From NCBI RefSeq assembly GCF_007753265.1, contig NZ_CP036349.1, positions 4,683,363 through 4,747,362 on the forward strand: 64,000 nucleotides of DNA, given 5' to 3'. Positions 17,081 through 25,247 of the stretch are shown one piece after another. The DNA comes from Botrimarina mediterranea. GTDB taxonomy: Bacteria > Planctomycetota > Planctomycetia > Pirellulales > Lacipirellulaceae. Each line of letters opens with the position of its first letter. Within the stretch, counting starts at the first letter, position 1. Below the pieces are notes generated by a model that had not been told where the DNA came from, did no database searches, and saw nothing but the letters and a program-made list of their open reading frames with translations. The position numbers and the translations under genes were made by a program.

Positions 17081-17226
17081 CCCGCCGCGCAAGCGTGCGC
17101 GGTTTTTTCGCTCCAGTCGGCGGGTTTGGCTCAATCGCTACGCCCCGAACTGCCGAGCGAACAAGGATAAGCCGCGTACCCGCGCGCCGCCGTTACGACC
17201 CACCTGGCCGCTTTCCACCGCCAGCT

Positions 17227-18294
17227 ATGAACACCATCGCACGTTTCGCCCCCGTGGCCCTGGCCGTCCTCGCCGCCGCTAGCACCGGATGCAAGTCGGG
17301 TGGTGGTTCGCGTTGGGCCTGGAACCCGTGGTCGAAGCCCGCCGCCGAGGCCGAGGCTCTCGCCGCAACCGACGCCCAGCTCCCATCCAGTGGCGCGACG
17401 CCGCAGGTCGAGACGCTCGGCGCCAAGGCCGCACCGACCGCCGTCGCAACGTCCACCAAGACAACACCGCCGGCGCTTGAGGGCGTCGCGCCGAAGTTCG
17501 AGGCCGTCGCCGCCGCTGCGCCGACGCCGACCATCAATAAGCCGGCGCCAACTTCGCCGAACTGGTCGCCGTACCCAACCTCGCCGTCGTCGAACCCGGC
17601 AGGCGCTGCTGCAAAGACGATTGCCTCGACGCCCGTAACGCCCGCCGCGGCCAAGAGCGCCGCGCCCGCCGGGACTTCCGGCCCGTACAACCCTAATGGC
17701 TACAAGCCGCAAGTCGCCGCCGCTACGACCGCCGCCGGGGAGGACCGCTACGGCATCACGCCGACGACGCCCCTCCCGGACCTGAAGTCCAACGCAACCA
17801 CGACGGCTCAGACCGCTCAGCAGGCGGCGGATCGTTACGCGGCTTCGACCGCGGCGGCTGCGTCGAACTGGTTCGACGCGGTCGATTCGTCCGCTCCGGC
17901 GAAGGCGATGGCTTCCGCGGCGGAGAAATCGCCGACCGCTGCGTCTCCGTTCCCGACGACTTCGCCGACCAGCACGGCGCCGACCGCAACGTCGACGTAC
18001 CCCTCAACAGGAAGCGTCGCCACGGCGGCCCCGGCGGCGAGCCCCTACCCGTCCACGTCATCGGCGGCGTCGCCGTACCCGACGACGGTCGGGGCCCTGC
18101 CGCCTGCGACGACGCCGATCGCCTCGACGACGCCAGCCGAGAATGGTTCGGTGATCAAGCTGACCTCGGCGCCCGGTGGATACCGTCCCGGCGGCACCAG
18201 CACCTACCCGACCTCGGTGAGCGTGGCGACGCGGCCGACCGAATCGACAACCAAGCCCGAGGCGCCGGCTTCGACGACGCCTTCGCGGTATTGA
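17227..18294 (+). CDS. Ala/Pro/Ser/Thr-rich lipoprotein
   Basis: The 355-residue protein starts with a lipoprotein signal (hydrophobic about 8-19) and a lipobox ASTGC with the lipidated Cys22. The rest is low-complexity, dominated by Ala, Pro, Ser and Thr. Recurring segments of the form SPYPTTS, STYPSTG and STYPTSV contain tyrosine at regular intervals. No catalytic domain is visible. It is probably an extended envelope-anchored spacer or adhesive protein. I chose the ATG at 17227; the open frame continues upstream to 17095, but that part is before the plausible transcript start. Confidence 0.8.
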   Translation: MNTIARFAPVALAVLAAASTGCKSGGGSRWAWNPWSKPAAEAEALAATDAQLPSSGATPQVETLGAKAAPTAVATSTKTTPPALEGVAPKFEAVAAAAPTPTINKPAPTSPNWSPYPTSPSSNPAGAAAKTIASTPVTPAAAKSAAPAGTSGPYNPNGYKPQVAAATTAAGEDRYGITPTTPLPDLKSNATTTAQTAQQAADRYAASTAAAASNWFDAVDSSAPAKAMASAAEKSPTAASPFPTTSPTSTAPTATSTYPSTGSVATAAPAASPYPSTSSAASPYPTTVGALPPATTPIASTTPAENGSVIKLTSAPGGYRPGGTSTYPTSVSVATRPTESTTKPEAPASTTPSRY

Positions 18295-18367
18295 GAGTGC
18301 TTGGGTGGCGCGGGCCGCTCCGCTTCCTTGCTCCGCTTTCCTTACGGGCGCGGCTCAAGCAGCTGGA

Positions 18368-18697
18368 TTACCAGCCCATCACCATGTTGGACTCGATGGC
18401 CTTGCGGGCTTGATCGAGGTCGACGCCCTTCTCGTGCATGAAGAGGCGGATGGCGTGGACCTTGTCCCCCTCGGCCTTGGCGAGACATTCGCGCGCGGTC
18501 GTGCACGGGTCGAGCTTCCCTTTGGTCGTTATGCCTAGGGCGGCCTTCGAGATCACCCAGGTGTCGCGGGGCCGCTTGATGAGCCGGAGGATCTCTTCGT
18601 TGGGATAACTCTCGGCGACGACCGCACGGGCCGCGTCGGTGTCCTCGGCCCACATGATCATGATGTGGCCACGGGTCTCGACTTCGTACAGGGGCAT
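18368..18697 (-). CDS. Conserved small protein of unknown function
   Basis: The 109-residue protein begins MPLYEVETRGHIMIMWAED, has no signal peptide, and looks like a compact alpha/beta protein with a helical second half. Two cysteines (about residues 65 and 71, DPCTTAREC) are close together. I do not know its family, but normal composition and an ATG start suggest a real gene. It is on the strand opposite its neighbours, convergent with the lipoprotein gene. Confidence 0.75.
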   Translation of the reverse strand: MPLYEVETRGHIMIMWAEDTDAARAVVAESYPNEEILRLIKRPRDTWVISKAALGITTKGKLDPCTTARECLAKAEGDKVHAIRLFMHEKGVDLDQARKAIESNMVMGW

Positions 18698-19009
18698 TTC
18701 GCGGGTCGCTCCTCGGCTGCGGTGGGGCCTGACGCCTGATTGTTCCTACGAGCGATCGTAGGGAACCGGCGGAGGGGGCGTCAACGCGCGGGGGTTGCAA
18801 TAGAGGTTGGATTGCGGGCGTAAGCGTGTTCTGGGGCAACTCCGGGCGCTAACGCGTTCCAGCTCACCGCCCAACGCATGGCTCGCCAAAAGAGGGGCAA
18901 GGAGCCGGAACGCGTTGGCGCCCGGAGTTGCCTCACCAAACCGCCCGCCATCCCAAGAGAACCGCCCCTCACGCCGCCAATACCGCCAACCACCCCGCAC
19001 TTTCACTCG
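18698..19009. other. Gene-free gap before the rpmF promoter
   Basis: This stretch holds the repeat at 18826-18931 and pyrimidine-rich sequence (18950-19009). No gene is visible; open frames across it are of repeat composition. Confidence 0.6.
18826..18931. repeat. GGCAACTCCGGGCGC palindrome
   Basis: GGCAACTCCGGGCGCTAACG plus CGTTCC is answered by GGAACGCGTTGGCGCCCGGA plus GTTGCC about 45 bases later. It belongs to the same broad family as 48921-49006 (CCGGAATTCGTTAGCGCCCG). Confidence 0.85.
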
Positions 19010-19039
19010 TTGACACCCCACCGCCTGCCCCCTTACCTT
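19010..19039 (+). promoter_or_regulatory. Promoter TTGACA-N18-TACCTT for rpmF
   Basis: A perfect TTGACA (19010-19015) is followed after 18 bases by TACCTT (19034-19039), or after 17 bases by TTACCT. Transcription would start near 19046, about 80 bases before rpmF. Confidence 0.65.
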
Positions 19040-19124
19040 ATGGGGCTCGCAACCAACCACCCCCTCAAATACTGGGTCCTCCGCCTCTGGCGGGCTCCCA
19101 CCCCCGAATCGCCGGGCGAATCCG

Positions 19125-19301
19125 ATGGCCGTTCCCAAGCGTAAGCAGTCCAACTCCCGCACCGGCAAGCGCCGCGCGCACGACTTCCTCAAGGCCCGTG
19201 AGCTGCAGGCCTGCCCGCGTTGCGGCGCCGCCAAGCCCTCGCACGTCGTCTGCGGCAACTGCGGCCACTACATGGGCCGGACGGTCGTCGAGGTCGAGTG
19301 A
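19125..19301 (+). CDS. rpmF: 50S ribosomal protein L32
   Basis: This 58-residue component of the large ribosomal subunit begins MAVPKRKQSNSRTGKRRAHD, the standard L32 opening. It has the zinc-ribbon cysteines in CPRCG (30-34) and CGNCG (43-47), so this is the zinc-binding form. In many bacteria rpmF leads a plsX-fabH-fabD-fabG-acpP operon. Here fabD follows after 232 bases with neither plsX nor fabH between. The gene has its own good promoter upstream. Confidence 0.97.
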   Translation: MAVPKRKQSNSRTGKRRAHDFLKARELQACPRCGAAKPSHVVCGNCGHYMGRTVVEVE

Positions 19302-19533
19302 TCGCCCCAGCGATCGTTGACCGTCCGTCGAGCGTCCCCGCCGGGCGACGCTGCGGCTAGCCGTTGGGCCCTGCTTGGGCCCGCGTCGGTCGTGACCCAC
19401 GTTAATACGCGAAGAGTTCCAGTCGATCCCCCCCAACGGCAGCCAATAACCGTCTCGCCCTGTCGGGCTAAGCCGCAAGCGGTCGAGTCGGAGGCGCCGT
19501 GTCCTCTAGCGGCGCCCCCCGTGAGGCGTTCCG

Positions 19534-20442
19534 ATGGCCCAGCCTGCCTTTTTGTTTCCCGGTCAAGGCGCCCAGAGCGTCGGCATGGCGGGCGCCCTCT
19601 GTGACGAGGTCCCCGCGGCCCGTGAGCTCTTCGACCGCGCTGCGGAGCAGCTCGGCTTCGACCTGCTGAAGCTCTGCGTCGAAGGCCCCGCCGAGCAGCT
19701 CGACGCCACCGTCAACAGCCAGCCGGCCCTCTACGTGGCGAGCCTGGCGGCCCTCGAGAAGCTCAAGCGGGACGACCCGGCGACCGTCGAAGCCTGTGTC
19801 GCCACCGCGGGCCTAAGCCTCGGCGAGTACACGGCCCTCTGCTTCGCCGAGGCGTTGTCGTTCGAGGATGGCTTGAAAGTGGTCGCCGAACGCGGCGCCG
19901 CGATGCAGGACGCTGCTGAGGCCGTTCCTAGCGGCATGGTGAGCGTCCTGGGCCTGGAGGTTCCGCAAGTCGAGGAGCTGTGCGACCAATGCCGCGGCGG
20001 CGAGACGCTGCAAGTCGCCAACTTGCTCTGCCCCGGCAACACGGTTGTGTCCGGCACTACGGCAGCTTGCGAGCGGATCGCCGAGGCGGCCGAGAAGGCG
20101 GGCGCCATGAAAGTGATTCCCCTAGCCGTTGCCGGGGCGTTCCACACGCCGCTGATGCAGCCCGCCGTCGAACGCCTGTCGGCCGTGCTCGACGAAGTCG
20201 AGCTGGTGACGCCCCGCGTGCCGGTGGTGTCGAACGTCGACGCCCGGGCCCACAACGATCCCAACGAGATCCGCTCGCTGCTGGTGAAGCAGGTGGTGAG
20301 CCCCGTTCTCTGGGAGAAGAGCCTCCGCCAGATGATCGACGGCGGCGTAGACAGCTTCTATGAGATCGGCCCAGGCCGCGTGCTGCGGGGCCTGCTGAAG
20401 CGGATCGACCGGAAGTTCCCGAGTGAGGGAGTAGAAGCATAA
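19534..20442 (+). CDS. fabD: Malonyl-CoA:ACP transacylase
   Basis: FabD moves malonyl groups from CoA to acyl carrier protein for fatty-acid elongation. The 302-residue protein begins with the family signature FLFPGQGAQ (residues 6-14). It has the nucleophile Ser95 in GLSLGEY and the catalytic His204 in GAFHTPLM. It is the first of the fab block fabD-fabG-acpP-fabF. The start ATG has no strong ribosome binding site. A word palindrome separates it from fabG. Confidence 0.96.
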   Translation: MAQPAFLFPGQGAQSVGMAGALCDEVPAARELFDRAAEQLGFDLLKLCVEGPAEQLDATVNSQPALYVASLAALEKLKRDDPATVEACVATAGLSLGEYTALCFAEALSFEDGLKVVAERGAAMQDAAEAVPSGMVSVLGLEVPQVEELCDQCRGGETLQVANLLCPGNTVVSGTTAACERIAEAAEKAGAMKVIPLAVAGAFHTPLMQPAVERLSAVLDEVELVTPRVPVVSNVDARAHNDPNEIRSLLVKQVVSPVLWEKSLRQMIDGGVDSFYEIGPGRVLRGLLKRIDRKFPSEGVEA

Positions 20443-20525
20443 AGAGGCGCTAGTTTTGAGTCGCTAGACGCTGGTTCTCGCTTGGACTCCAACAACTAGC
20501 GCCCAGCGCCTCCCAACTAGCGCCC
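20443..20525. repeat. Word palindrome, CTAGCGCC word
   Basis: The left arm has GAGGCGCTAGTTTTGAGTCG then CTAGACGCTGG; the right arm has CAACAACTAGCGCCCAGCGC followed by CTCCCAACTAGCGCCC. It is followed by a short CCCCTAACCCC tract. It lies inside the fab block, between fabD and fabG. Confidence 0.8.
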
Positions 20526-20556
20526 CCATAAGCCCCTAACCCCTGTCCCCTCCCCA

Positions 20557-21336
20557 ATGCCCAGCCGCATCAACGCCGATCTCACCGACCAAGTCGCCAT
20601 CGTCACCGGCGCCTCGCGCGGCATCGGCAAGGCGATCGCCCTGCGGCTGGCGGCCGCGGGGGCCAAGGTCGCCTGCGTCGCCCGCAGCGCCGACAAGCTC
20701 GCCGAGACGGTCGCAGAGATCACCGCCGGCGGCGGCACAGCCGAGGCGATTCCCTGCGACGTAGCCGACTCGGACGCCGCCACGAAGCTCGTGGAGGGCG
20801 TCGCCGAGAAGTGGGGCCGCGTCGATGTGATGGTCAACAACGCCGGCATCACCCGCGACACGCTGCTGCCGCGGATGAGCGACGACGACTGGGACTCGGT
20901 CATCGCCACCAACCTGCGGAGCGTCTTCCTGTTCACCCGCGCCGCCACGGGCCCGATGATGCGGGCTAAGAAGGGGCGCATCATCAATATCAGCAGCACG
21001 TCGGGCCTCCGCGGCAATGAGGCCCAGTGCAACTACTCCGCGTCGAAGGCGGGCGTCATCGGCTTCACGCAGACCGTAGCCCGCGAACTCGCCAGCAAGC
21101 GGCGTCAGATTACCGTCAACGCGATCTGCCCAGGCTTTATCGCCACGGACATGACGGCCGCCCTCAAAGAGGCCGCCGGCGAAGAGGCCGTCATGGAGCG
21201 GATCAAGGCCGTCGTCCCGCTGCAACGCCAGGGCGAAGCCGAAGAAGTCGCCGACGCGGTCCTGTTCCTCGCCAGCGACTCCGCCGCCTACATCACGGGC
21301 CAAACCCTGGTGATCGACGGAGGAATGACCTGCTAG
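20557..21336 (+). CDS. fabG: 3-oxoacyl-ACP reductase
   Basis: FabG reduces 3-oxoacyl-ACP with NADPH in fatty-acid elongation. The 259-residue protein is a classical short-chain dehydrogenase. It has the cofactor loop TGASRGIG (about 18-25), NNAG near 89-92, the catalytic Ser147-Tyr160-Lys164, and the FabG-like end ITGQTLVIDGGM. Its position between fabD and acpP supports the assignment over other SDR functions. The ATG follows a pyrimidine-rich stretch without a Shine-Dalgarno. Confidence 0.95.
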   Translation: MPSRINADLTDQVAIVTGASRGIGKAIALRLAAAGAKVACVARSADKLAETVAEITAGGGTAEAIPCDVADSDAATKLVEGVAEKWGRVDVMVNNAGITRDTLLPRMSDDDWDSVIATNLRSVFLFTRAATGPMMRAKKGRIINISSTSGLRGNEAQCNYSASKAGVIGFTQTVARELASKRRQITVNAICPGFIATDMTAALKEAAGEEAVMERIKAVVPLQRQGEAEEVADAVLFLASDSAAYITGQTLVIDGGMTC

Positions 21337-21352
21337 GCCGCCTGACTGCGGC

Positions 21353-21438
21353 AGGGACGAGGGGTTAGGGACGAGGGACGAGGGAAAAATTGAAGCATCC
21401 TGCTTCCCCTCGTCCCCCGTCCCTAGCCCCTAACCCCT
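21353..21438. repeat. Word palindrome, GGGACGAGG word
   Basis: The left arm is GGGACGAGGGGTTAGGGACG followed by AGGGACGAGGG; the right arm is CCCCTCGTCCCCCGTCCCTA plus GCCCCTAACCCC. It lies between fabG and acpP. Single arms with the same words occur at 16898-16934 and 53040-53073. The rest of the gap (21439-21655) shows no gene. Confidence 0.85.
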
Positions 21439-21667
21439 GGGCATAAGCCCCATCCCACCTTGACCCGCTTTGCGGAGACCTTCTATTTTGTGACGCTTCG
21501 CATGACTGCGAAGGCTTTGACAGCGTCGGTGCGATGCATAGGTCGCTGCCCCCCCGGCAGCGGCTTAGAGAACGCCCCTCAAATAGGCCCACCCCCACCA
21601 TGGCTGGCGGCGTCCGCCTCGCCCCATGGGGAAATCTGACAACCAGGCGACAGTAAGGAGAGTGACC

Positions 21668-21910
21668 GTGGCAAGCGTGCTGGAACGCGTGACGGAGATC
21701 GTGTCCGAGCAACTCGGCGTCGATAAGGACAAGATCACGCCAGAGACCTCGTTCGTGACCGACCTGGGCGCCGACTCGCTCGACACGGTCGAGTTGGTCA
21801 TGGAACTCGAGGAAGAGTTCGACATCAACATCCCCGACGACGCCGCCGAGAAGATCCAGACCGTGGGTCAAGCGGTGGCGTTCATCGAAAAGGAACAGGG
21901 CGGCGAGTGA
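21668..21910 (+). CDS. acpP: Acyl carrier protein
   Basis: The 80-residue acidic carrier holds growing acyl chains on a 4'-phosphopantetheine arm. The attachment site is Ser37 in [10 protein letters not shown]. The start is GTG at 21668, placed by an AAGGAGAG ribosome binding site seven to eight bases upstream and by homology of the first residues ([17 protein letters not shown]). The frame is open further upstream, but that part does not match the family. fabF follows after about 130 bases. Confidence 0.96.
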   Translation: MASVLERVTEIVSEQLGVDKDKITPETSFVTDLGADSLDTVELVMELEEEFDINIPDDAAEKIQTVGQAVAFIEKEQGGE

Positions 21911-22039
21911 TCTCGCCCGCTGCGTATTATTGAGAACCACGCCGCCCGCGCGCCACGCCGCTCGCGGGCGGTTTCTCTAGTGAGATCGTCGTTGGCGACC
22001 GCCGATTGCGGTGGGTACGCCAGAGGAGCTATGCGAAGA

Positions 22040-23278
22040 ATGAGTCGCCGCGTCGTCGTCACCGGACTGGGAGTCGTCACTTCACTCGCGCGCAAGGTCG
22101 AGGCCCTGTGGTCCGGCCTGCTCGAGGGGCAGAGCGGCATCCACCCCTTCAAGAACATCGACGTCAGCGACATGAAGGTCACCTTCGCTGGCGAGATCCA
22201 AGACTGGGACATGGAGGGCTACGTCAGCCGCAAGGACGCCGGCCGGATCGAGCTGTTCACGCAGTTCGCGATGGTCGCGGCGATCGACGCGGTGACCGAC
22301 TCGGGCCTCGACTTCGCGAAGGAAGACCCCTTCCGCTGCGGCGTCGTGATCGGCTCGGGCGTCGGCGGCATCAACGAGATCGAGCTCCAGACCGGCCGCC
22401 TGCTGCTCAAGGGCCCCGACAAGGTCTCGGCCTTCACGATCCCCAAGCTGATGCTCAACGCGGCCAGCGGCCACGTGTCGATCCACTACGGCCTAAAGGG
22501 CCCGAACTTCGCCGTCGCGACCGCGTGCGCCAGCGCCACCAACGCAATGGGGAGCGCCTTCAAGCTCATCCAACGCGGCGCGGCCGACATGGTGATTACC
22601 GGCGGCGCCGAGGCGGCGTGCTCGCGGATGGCGCTGGCGGGCTTCGCCAACATGCGGGCCCTCAGCGAACGCAACGACGCTCCCACCAAGGCGAGCCGCC
22701 CGTTCGACACCGACCGTGACGGCTTCGTCCTTTCCGAGGGCGCCGGCGCGTTGGTGTTCGAAGAGTACGAGCACGCCAAGGCCCGCGGCGCGCGGATCTA
22801 TGGCGAGGTGCTCGGCTACGGCGCGTCGGGCGACGGCGGCCATATCACGCAGCCCAATCCCGAGGGCGAGGGCGCCGGCCGCGCGATGTCCGAGGCCCTC
22901 AAGGACGGCGGCCTCAACCCCGACGCCATCGATTACATCAACGCCCACGGCACCAGCACGCCGCTCGGCGACAAGGCCGAGACCGTCGCCATCAAGCGCG
23001 TCTTCGGCGACCACGCCTACAAGCTCAGCGTCTCGAGCACCAAGAGCCAACTCGGCCACTCCCTGGGCGCGAGTGGCGGCATCGAGGCGGTCGCGTCGCT
23101 CAAGGCGATCCAGAACAGCGTCTGCCCGCCGACGATCAATCTCGAAAACCCTGACCCGGCGTGCGATCTCGACTACACGCCCAATGTCCCCAAGCAGCGC
23201 CCGATCCGCGCCGCGATGAGCAACAGCTTCGGCTTCGGCGGCCACAACGCGACGATCATCTTCGGCCAAGCCCCGTAG
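22040..23278 (+). CDS. fabF: 3-oxoacyl-ACP synthase II
   Basis: FabF condenses malonyl-ACP with acyl-ACP. With the start at the ATG at 22040 (MSRRVVVTGLGVVTSL) the catalytic triad falls at Cys163 (TACASATN), His303 (HGTSTPLGD) and His340 (GHSLGASGG). These are the positions known for the E. coli enzyme, which supports this start. An in-frame ATG at 22031 is only two bases from the AGGAG ribosome binding site, whereas 22040 is 11 bases away. The protein has 412 residues. It closes the fab block. Confidence 0.96.
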   Translation: MSRRVVVTGLGVVTSLARKVEALWSGLLEGQSGIHPFKNIDVSDMKVTFAGEIQDWDMEGYVSRKDAGRIELFTQFAMVAAIDAVTDSGLDFAKEDPFRCGVVIGSGVGGINEIELQTGRLLLKGPDKVSAFTIPKLMLNAASGHVSIHYGLKGPNFAVATACASATNAMGSAFKLIQRGAADMVITGGAEAACSRMALAGFANMRALSERNDAPTKASRPFDTDRDGFVLSEGAGALVFEEYEHAKARGARIYGEVLGYGASGDGGHITQPNPEGEGAGRAMSEALKDGGLNPDAIDYINAHGTSTPLGDKAETVAIKRVFGDHAYKLSVSSTKSQLGHSLGASGGIEAVASLKAIQNSVCPPTINLENPDPACDLDYTPNVPKQRPIRAAMSNSFGFGGHNATIIFGQAP

Positions 23279-23299
23279 AGCGGGCGTCGCCGCAGCGTC

Positions 23300-23372
23300 T
23301 GAGCCGGGGGCGTTAGCCCTCGGTGGGCAGCGCAACCCGCGCCTCACACCGAGGGCTCGCGCCCCCGGCTCA
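23300..23372. repeat. GAGCCGGGGGCGTTAGCCCTCGG palindrome family, copy 2
   Basis: TGAGCCGGGGGCGTTAGCCC is answered by GAGGGCTCGCGCCCCCGGCTC. It follows the fabF stop codon by about 20 bases. See 10193-10264 and 60607-60679. Confidence 0.85.
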
Positions 23373-23394
23373 GAGGTTCACTAGGGGCGTGACG

Positions 23395-23412
23395 GTGACA
23401 GAAGGCTGTCAC
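23395..23412. promoter_or_regulatory. GTGACA-N6-TGTCAC palindrome, second site
   Basis: The same dyad and spacing as at 10145-10162, here 114 bases upstream of the PEP-CTERM gene at 23526. Both sites are followed a few bases later by CGACAG. Confidence 0.35.
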
Positions 23413-23525
23413 CGACAGTGGCGGCGTCCCGTGAAAATGCCGCATGAATGGTTGGGATTCGGTTTGATGGGTAATTAGAGTGCAGGGCCTGCCAGCCCTA
23501 AGCACCCAAACCCCGCAAACCACCC

Positions 23526-25097
23526 ATGTCGCGATCTTGGTTGTTTGCCTTCGCCTCGCTATCGGTATCCCTCATCGCCGCGGCGGCTAGCGCCCAGACG
23601 CGTTCCTGGGATGCGGTCGCCAATGGCCTCTGGAACACGCCCGCCAGTTGGTCGCCGGCCGACGTGCCGGACACGGCCGCCGAGTCGGCGACGTTCGACC
23701 TCTTCGGGACCTACACCGTCACGCTCGACGGCTCGACCGGCCCGGTGGCGATCAACCACCTGAACGTCGTCCGCGGCGGCGTGACGCTACGGCCCAACGG
23801 CCTCGCCGACGCGACCATCTCCGCCGTGGGGAACGTTTCGCTCGCTGGAGACGTGACACTGGCGGAAATCGTCGGCACACACCTCCACCTCCAGGCCCAG
23901 GGCGCCCTGTCGGTGGTGGCAGGCACGCAGGTCGATGTCGAGGGCGGTTCCCTTGCGGCGTCGTCCACGACAATCGCCGGTGGAACGGCCACCGACTCGA
24001 CCGTCGTTGTCCTCGACGATGGCGCAACGGGCGACTTCGGCTCACTAGTGATCGCTCCCTCGGGAAGCCTCATCAGCCGAGCGGGCCTGGATCTTTACGA
24101 CGGTTCGAGCGCCACGGTGCACGGTTTGTCGATCGCCGCCGCCGCCGCGTCGGGCGTGGGCGAACTCAACGTCAAAGGCTCGACGCTGACGCAACCCGCT
24201 GCGAGCACGACCACCGTCGGCGCGGTCAACAGCGTCACCGACGCGCGCGGAGCGCTCACCGTTTCGACGGGGGGCGTGATGCAGCTCGGGTCTGTCGTGG
24301 TGAACCCCACAGGTCTGTTGATTAACGACCGCAGCTCGCTGAGCGTCGCCGGCCCGAGCTTCACCGTCCACGGCGGCAAGTACGTCGAGAGCGGCGCCGC
24401 GATGCGCAACTTCACTGCGGCGACGAACCTACGCATCGAAGCGGGCGGCGAGATGTCGCTGGCCGGCGCGCCGCTCACCATCCCTGCCCATCAGACCGTC
24501 ACGGTGCTCGACGGAGTCCTCCGATCGTCGGGCGGTATCTCGATCGAAGGCGGTGCCCTTGCCATCGGCGCCGGCGCGTCGGTGATCGGCGACGTCTCTT
24601 GGGAGAGCGAGGCGCGACTCGTCGTTGATTTCGACTCCGGCGAAGAGGTCGCCGCTCTTTACGTCAACGGCGTCGCCTCGCTTGGCGGGACGCTCGACTT
24701 CGAGTCGCTCGGTTCGATGGCAATCGACCTCGAGGAAGGCGTCAGCCTCCCGCTGCTAACCGCCAGCTCGCTCATCGGCGAGTTCGACGCCTTAATGGGA
24801 CCGGCGCTCGCTAGCGGGCTTGATTGGAGCTTCGAGCAGACCCCGACCTCGCTGGTGGCGACAGTGATCGCTGCCCCACTCGACGGTGATTACAACGACG
24901 ATGGCCTCGTCAACGCCGCGGATTACACCGTCTGGCGGGACAGCGTCGCCGCGGGCGCGCCGGTCGGCTCGCACGCCGAGTGGGCCGCCAATTACGGGGC
25001 GACCGCTGCCGGGGCCGTTGTCTCCGTGCCAGAGCCCGGCCTATCAGCGGTCGCCGTGGCCCTCCTCGGGGGGGCGGTCCGCCGGCGGCTGCGCTAA
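23526..25097 (+). CDS. Exported repeat protein with dockerin-like and PEP-CTERM ends
   Basis: The 523-residue protein has a signal peptide (hydrophobic about 6-22, cut after ASA). A long Gly/Ala/Thr/Val-rich body follows, made of short beta strands. It begins WDAVANGLWNTPASWSPADVP, a pattern seen at the start of PEP-CTERM autotransporter-like passenger proteins, so a beta-helix is likely. Near the end is GDYNDDGLVNAADYTVWRDS (about 448-467), a dockerin-like calcium loop followed by a conserved AEWAANYG segment. The last residues, VPEPGLSAVAVALLGGAVRR, are a PEP-CTERM signal for exosortase. It is presumably a surface or matrix protein. The next gene carries the same C-terminal module. Confidence 0.88.
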   Translation: MSRSWLFAFASLSVSLIAAAASAQTRSWDAVANGLWNTPASWSPADVPDTAAESATFDLFGTYTVTLDGSTGPVAINHLNVVRGGVTLRPNGLADATISAVGNVSLAGDVTLAEIVGTHLHLQAQGALSVVAGTQVDVEGGSLAASSTTIAGGTATDSTVVVLDDGATGDFGSLVIAPSGSLISRAGLDLYDGSSATVHGLSIAAAAASGVGELNVKGSTLTQPAASTTTVGAVNSVTDARGALTVSTGGVMQLGSVVVNPTGLLINDRSSLSVAGPSFTVHGGKYVESGAAMRNFTAATNLRIEAGGEMSLAGAPLTIPAHQTVTVLDGVLRSSGGISIEGGALAIGAGASVIGDVSWESEARLVVDFDSGEEVAALYVNGVASLGGTLDFESLGSMAIDLEEGVSLPLLTASSLIGEFDALMGPALASGLDWSFEQTPTSLVATVIAAPLDGDYNDDGLVNAADYTVWRDSVAAGAPVGSHAEWAANYGATAAGAVVSVPEPGLSAVAVALLGGAVRRRLR

Positions 25098-25152
25098 TCG
25101 ATGGTGGCGCTAATCGATGGTGGCGCCAACCTATGGTGGCGCCAACCGATTA
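25095..25152. repeat. Tandem repeat TAATCGATGGTGGCGC, three units
   Basis: Units of 16-17 bases (TAATCGATGGTGGCGC, TAATCGATGGTGGCGCC, AACCTATGGTGGCGCC) run directly from the stop codon of the preceding gene. They end in AACCGATTA, the complement of the opening TAATCG. This is the only tandem array of this kind in the window. Confidence 0.9.
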
Positions 25153-25247
25153 AGGGAGTTAGTTGCTGAATCTCGACCCGGACCGTAGCCTGATACTTGT
25201 TCGATGCCGGCAAATCGGCGTCGCTACTCGTCAGCGGGAACAGGCGG

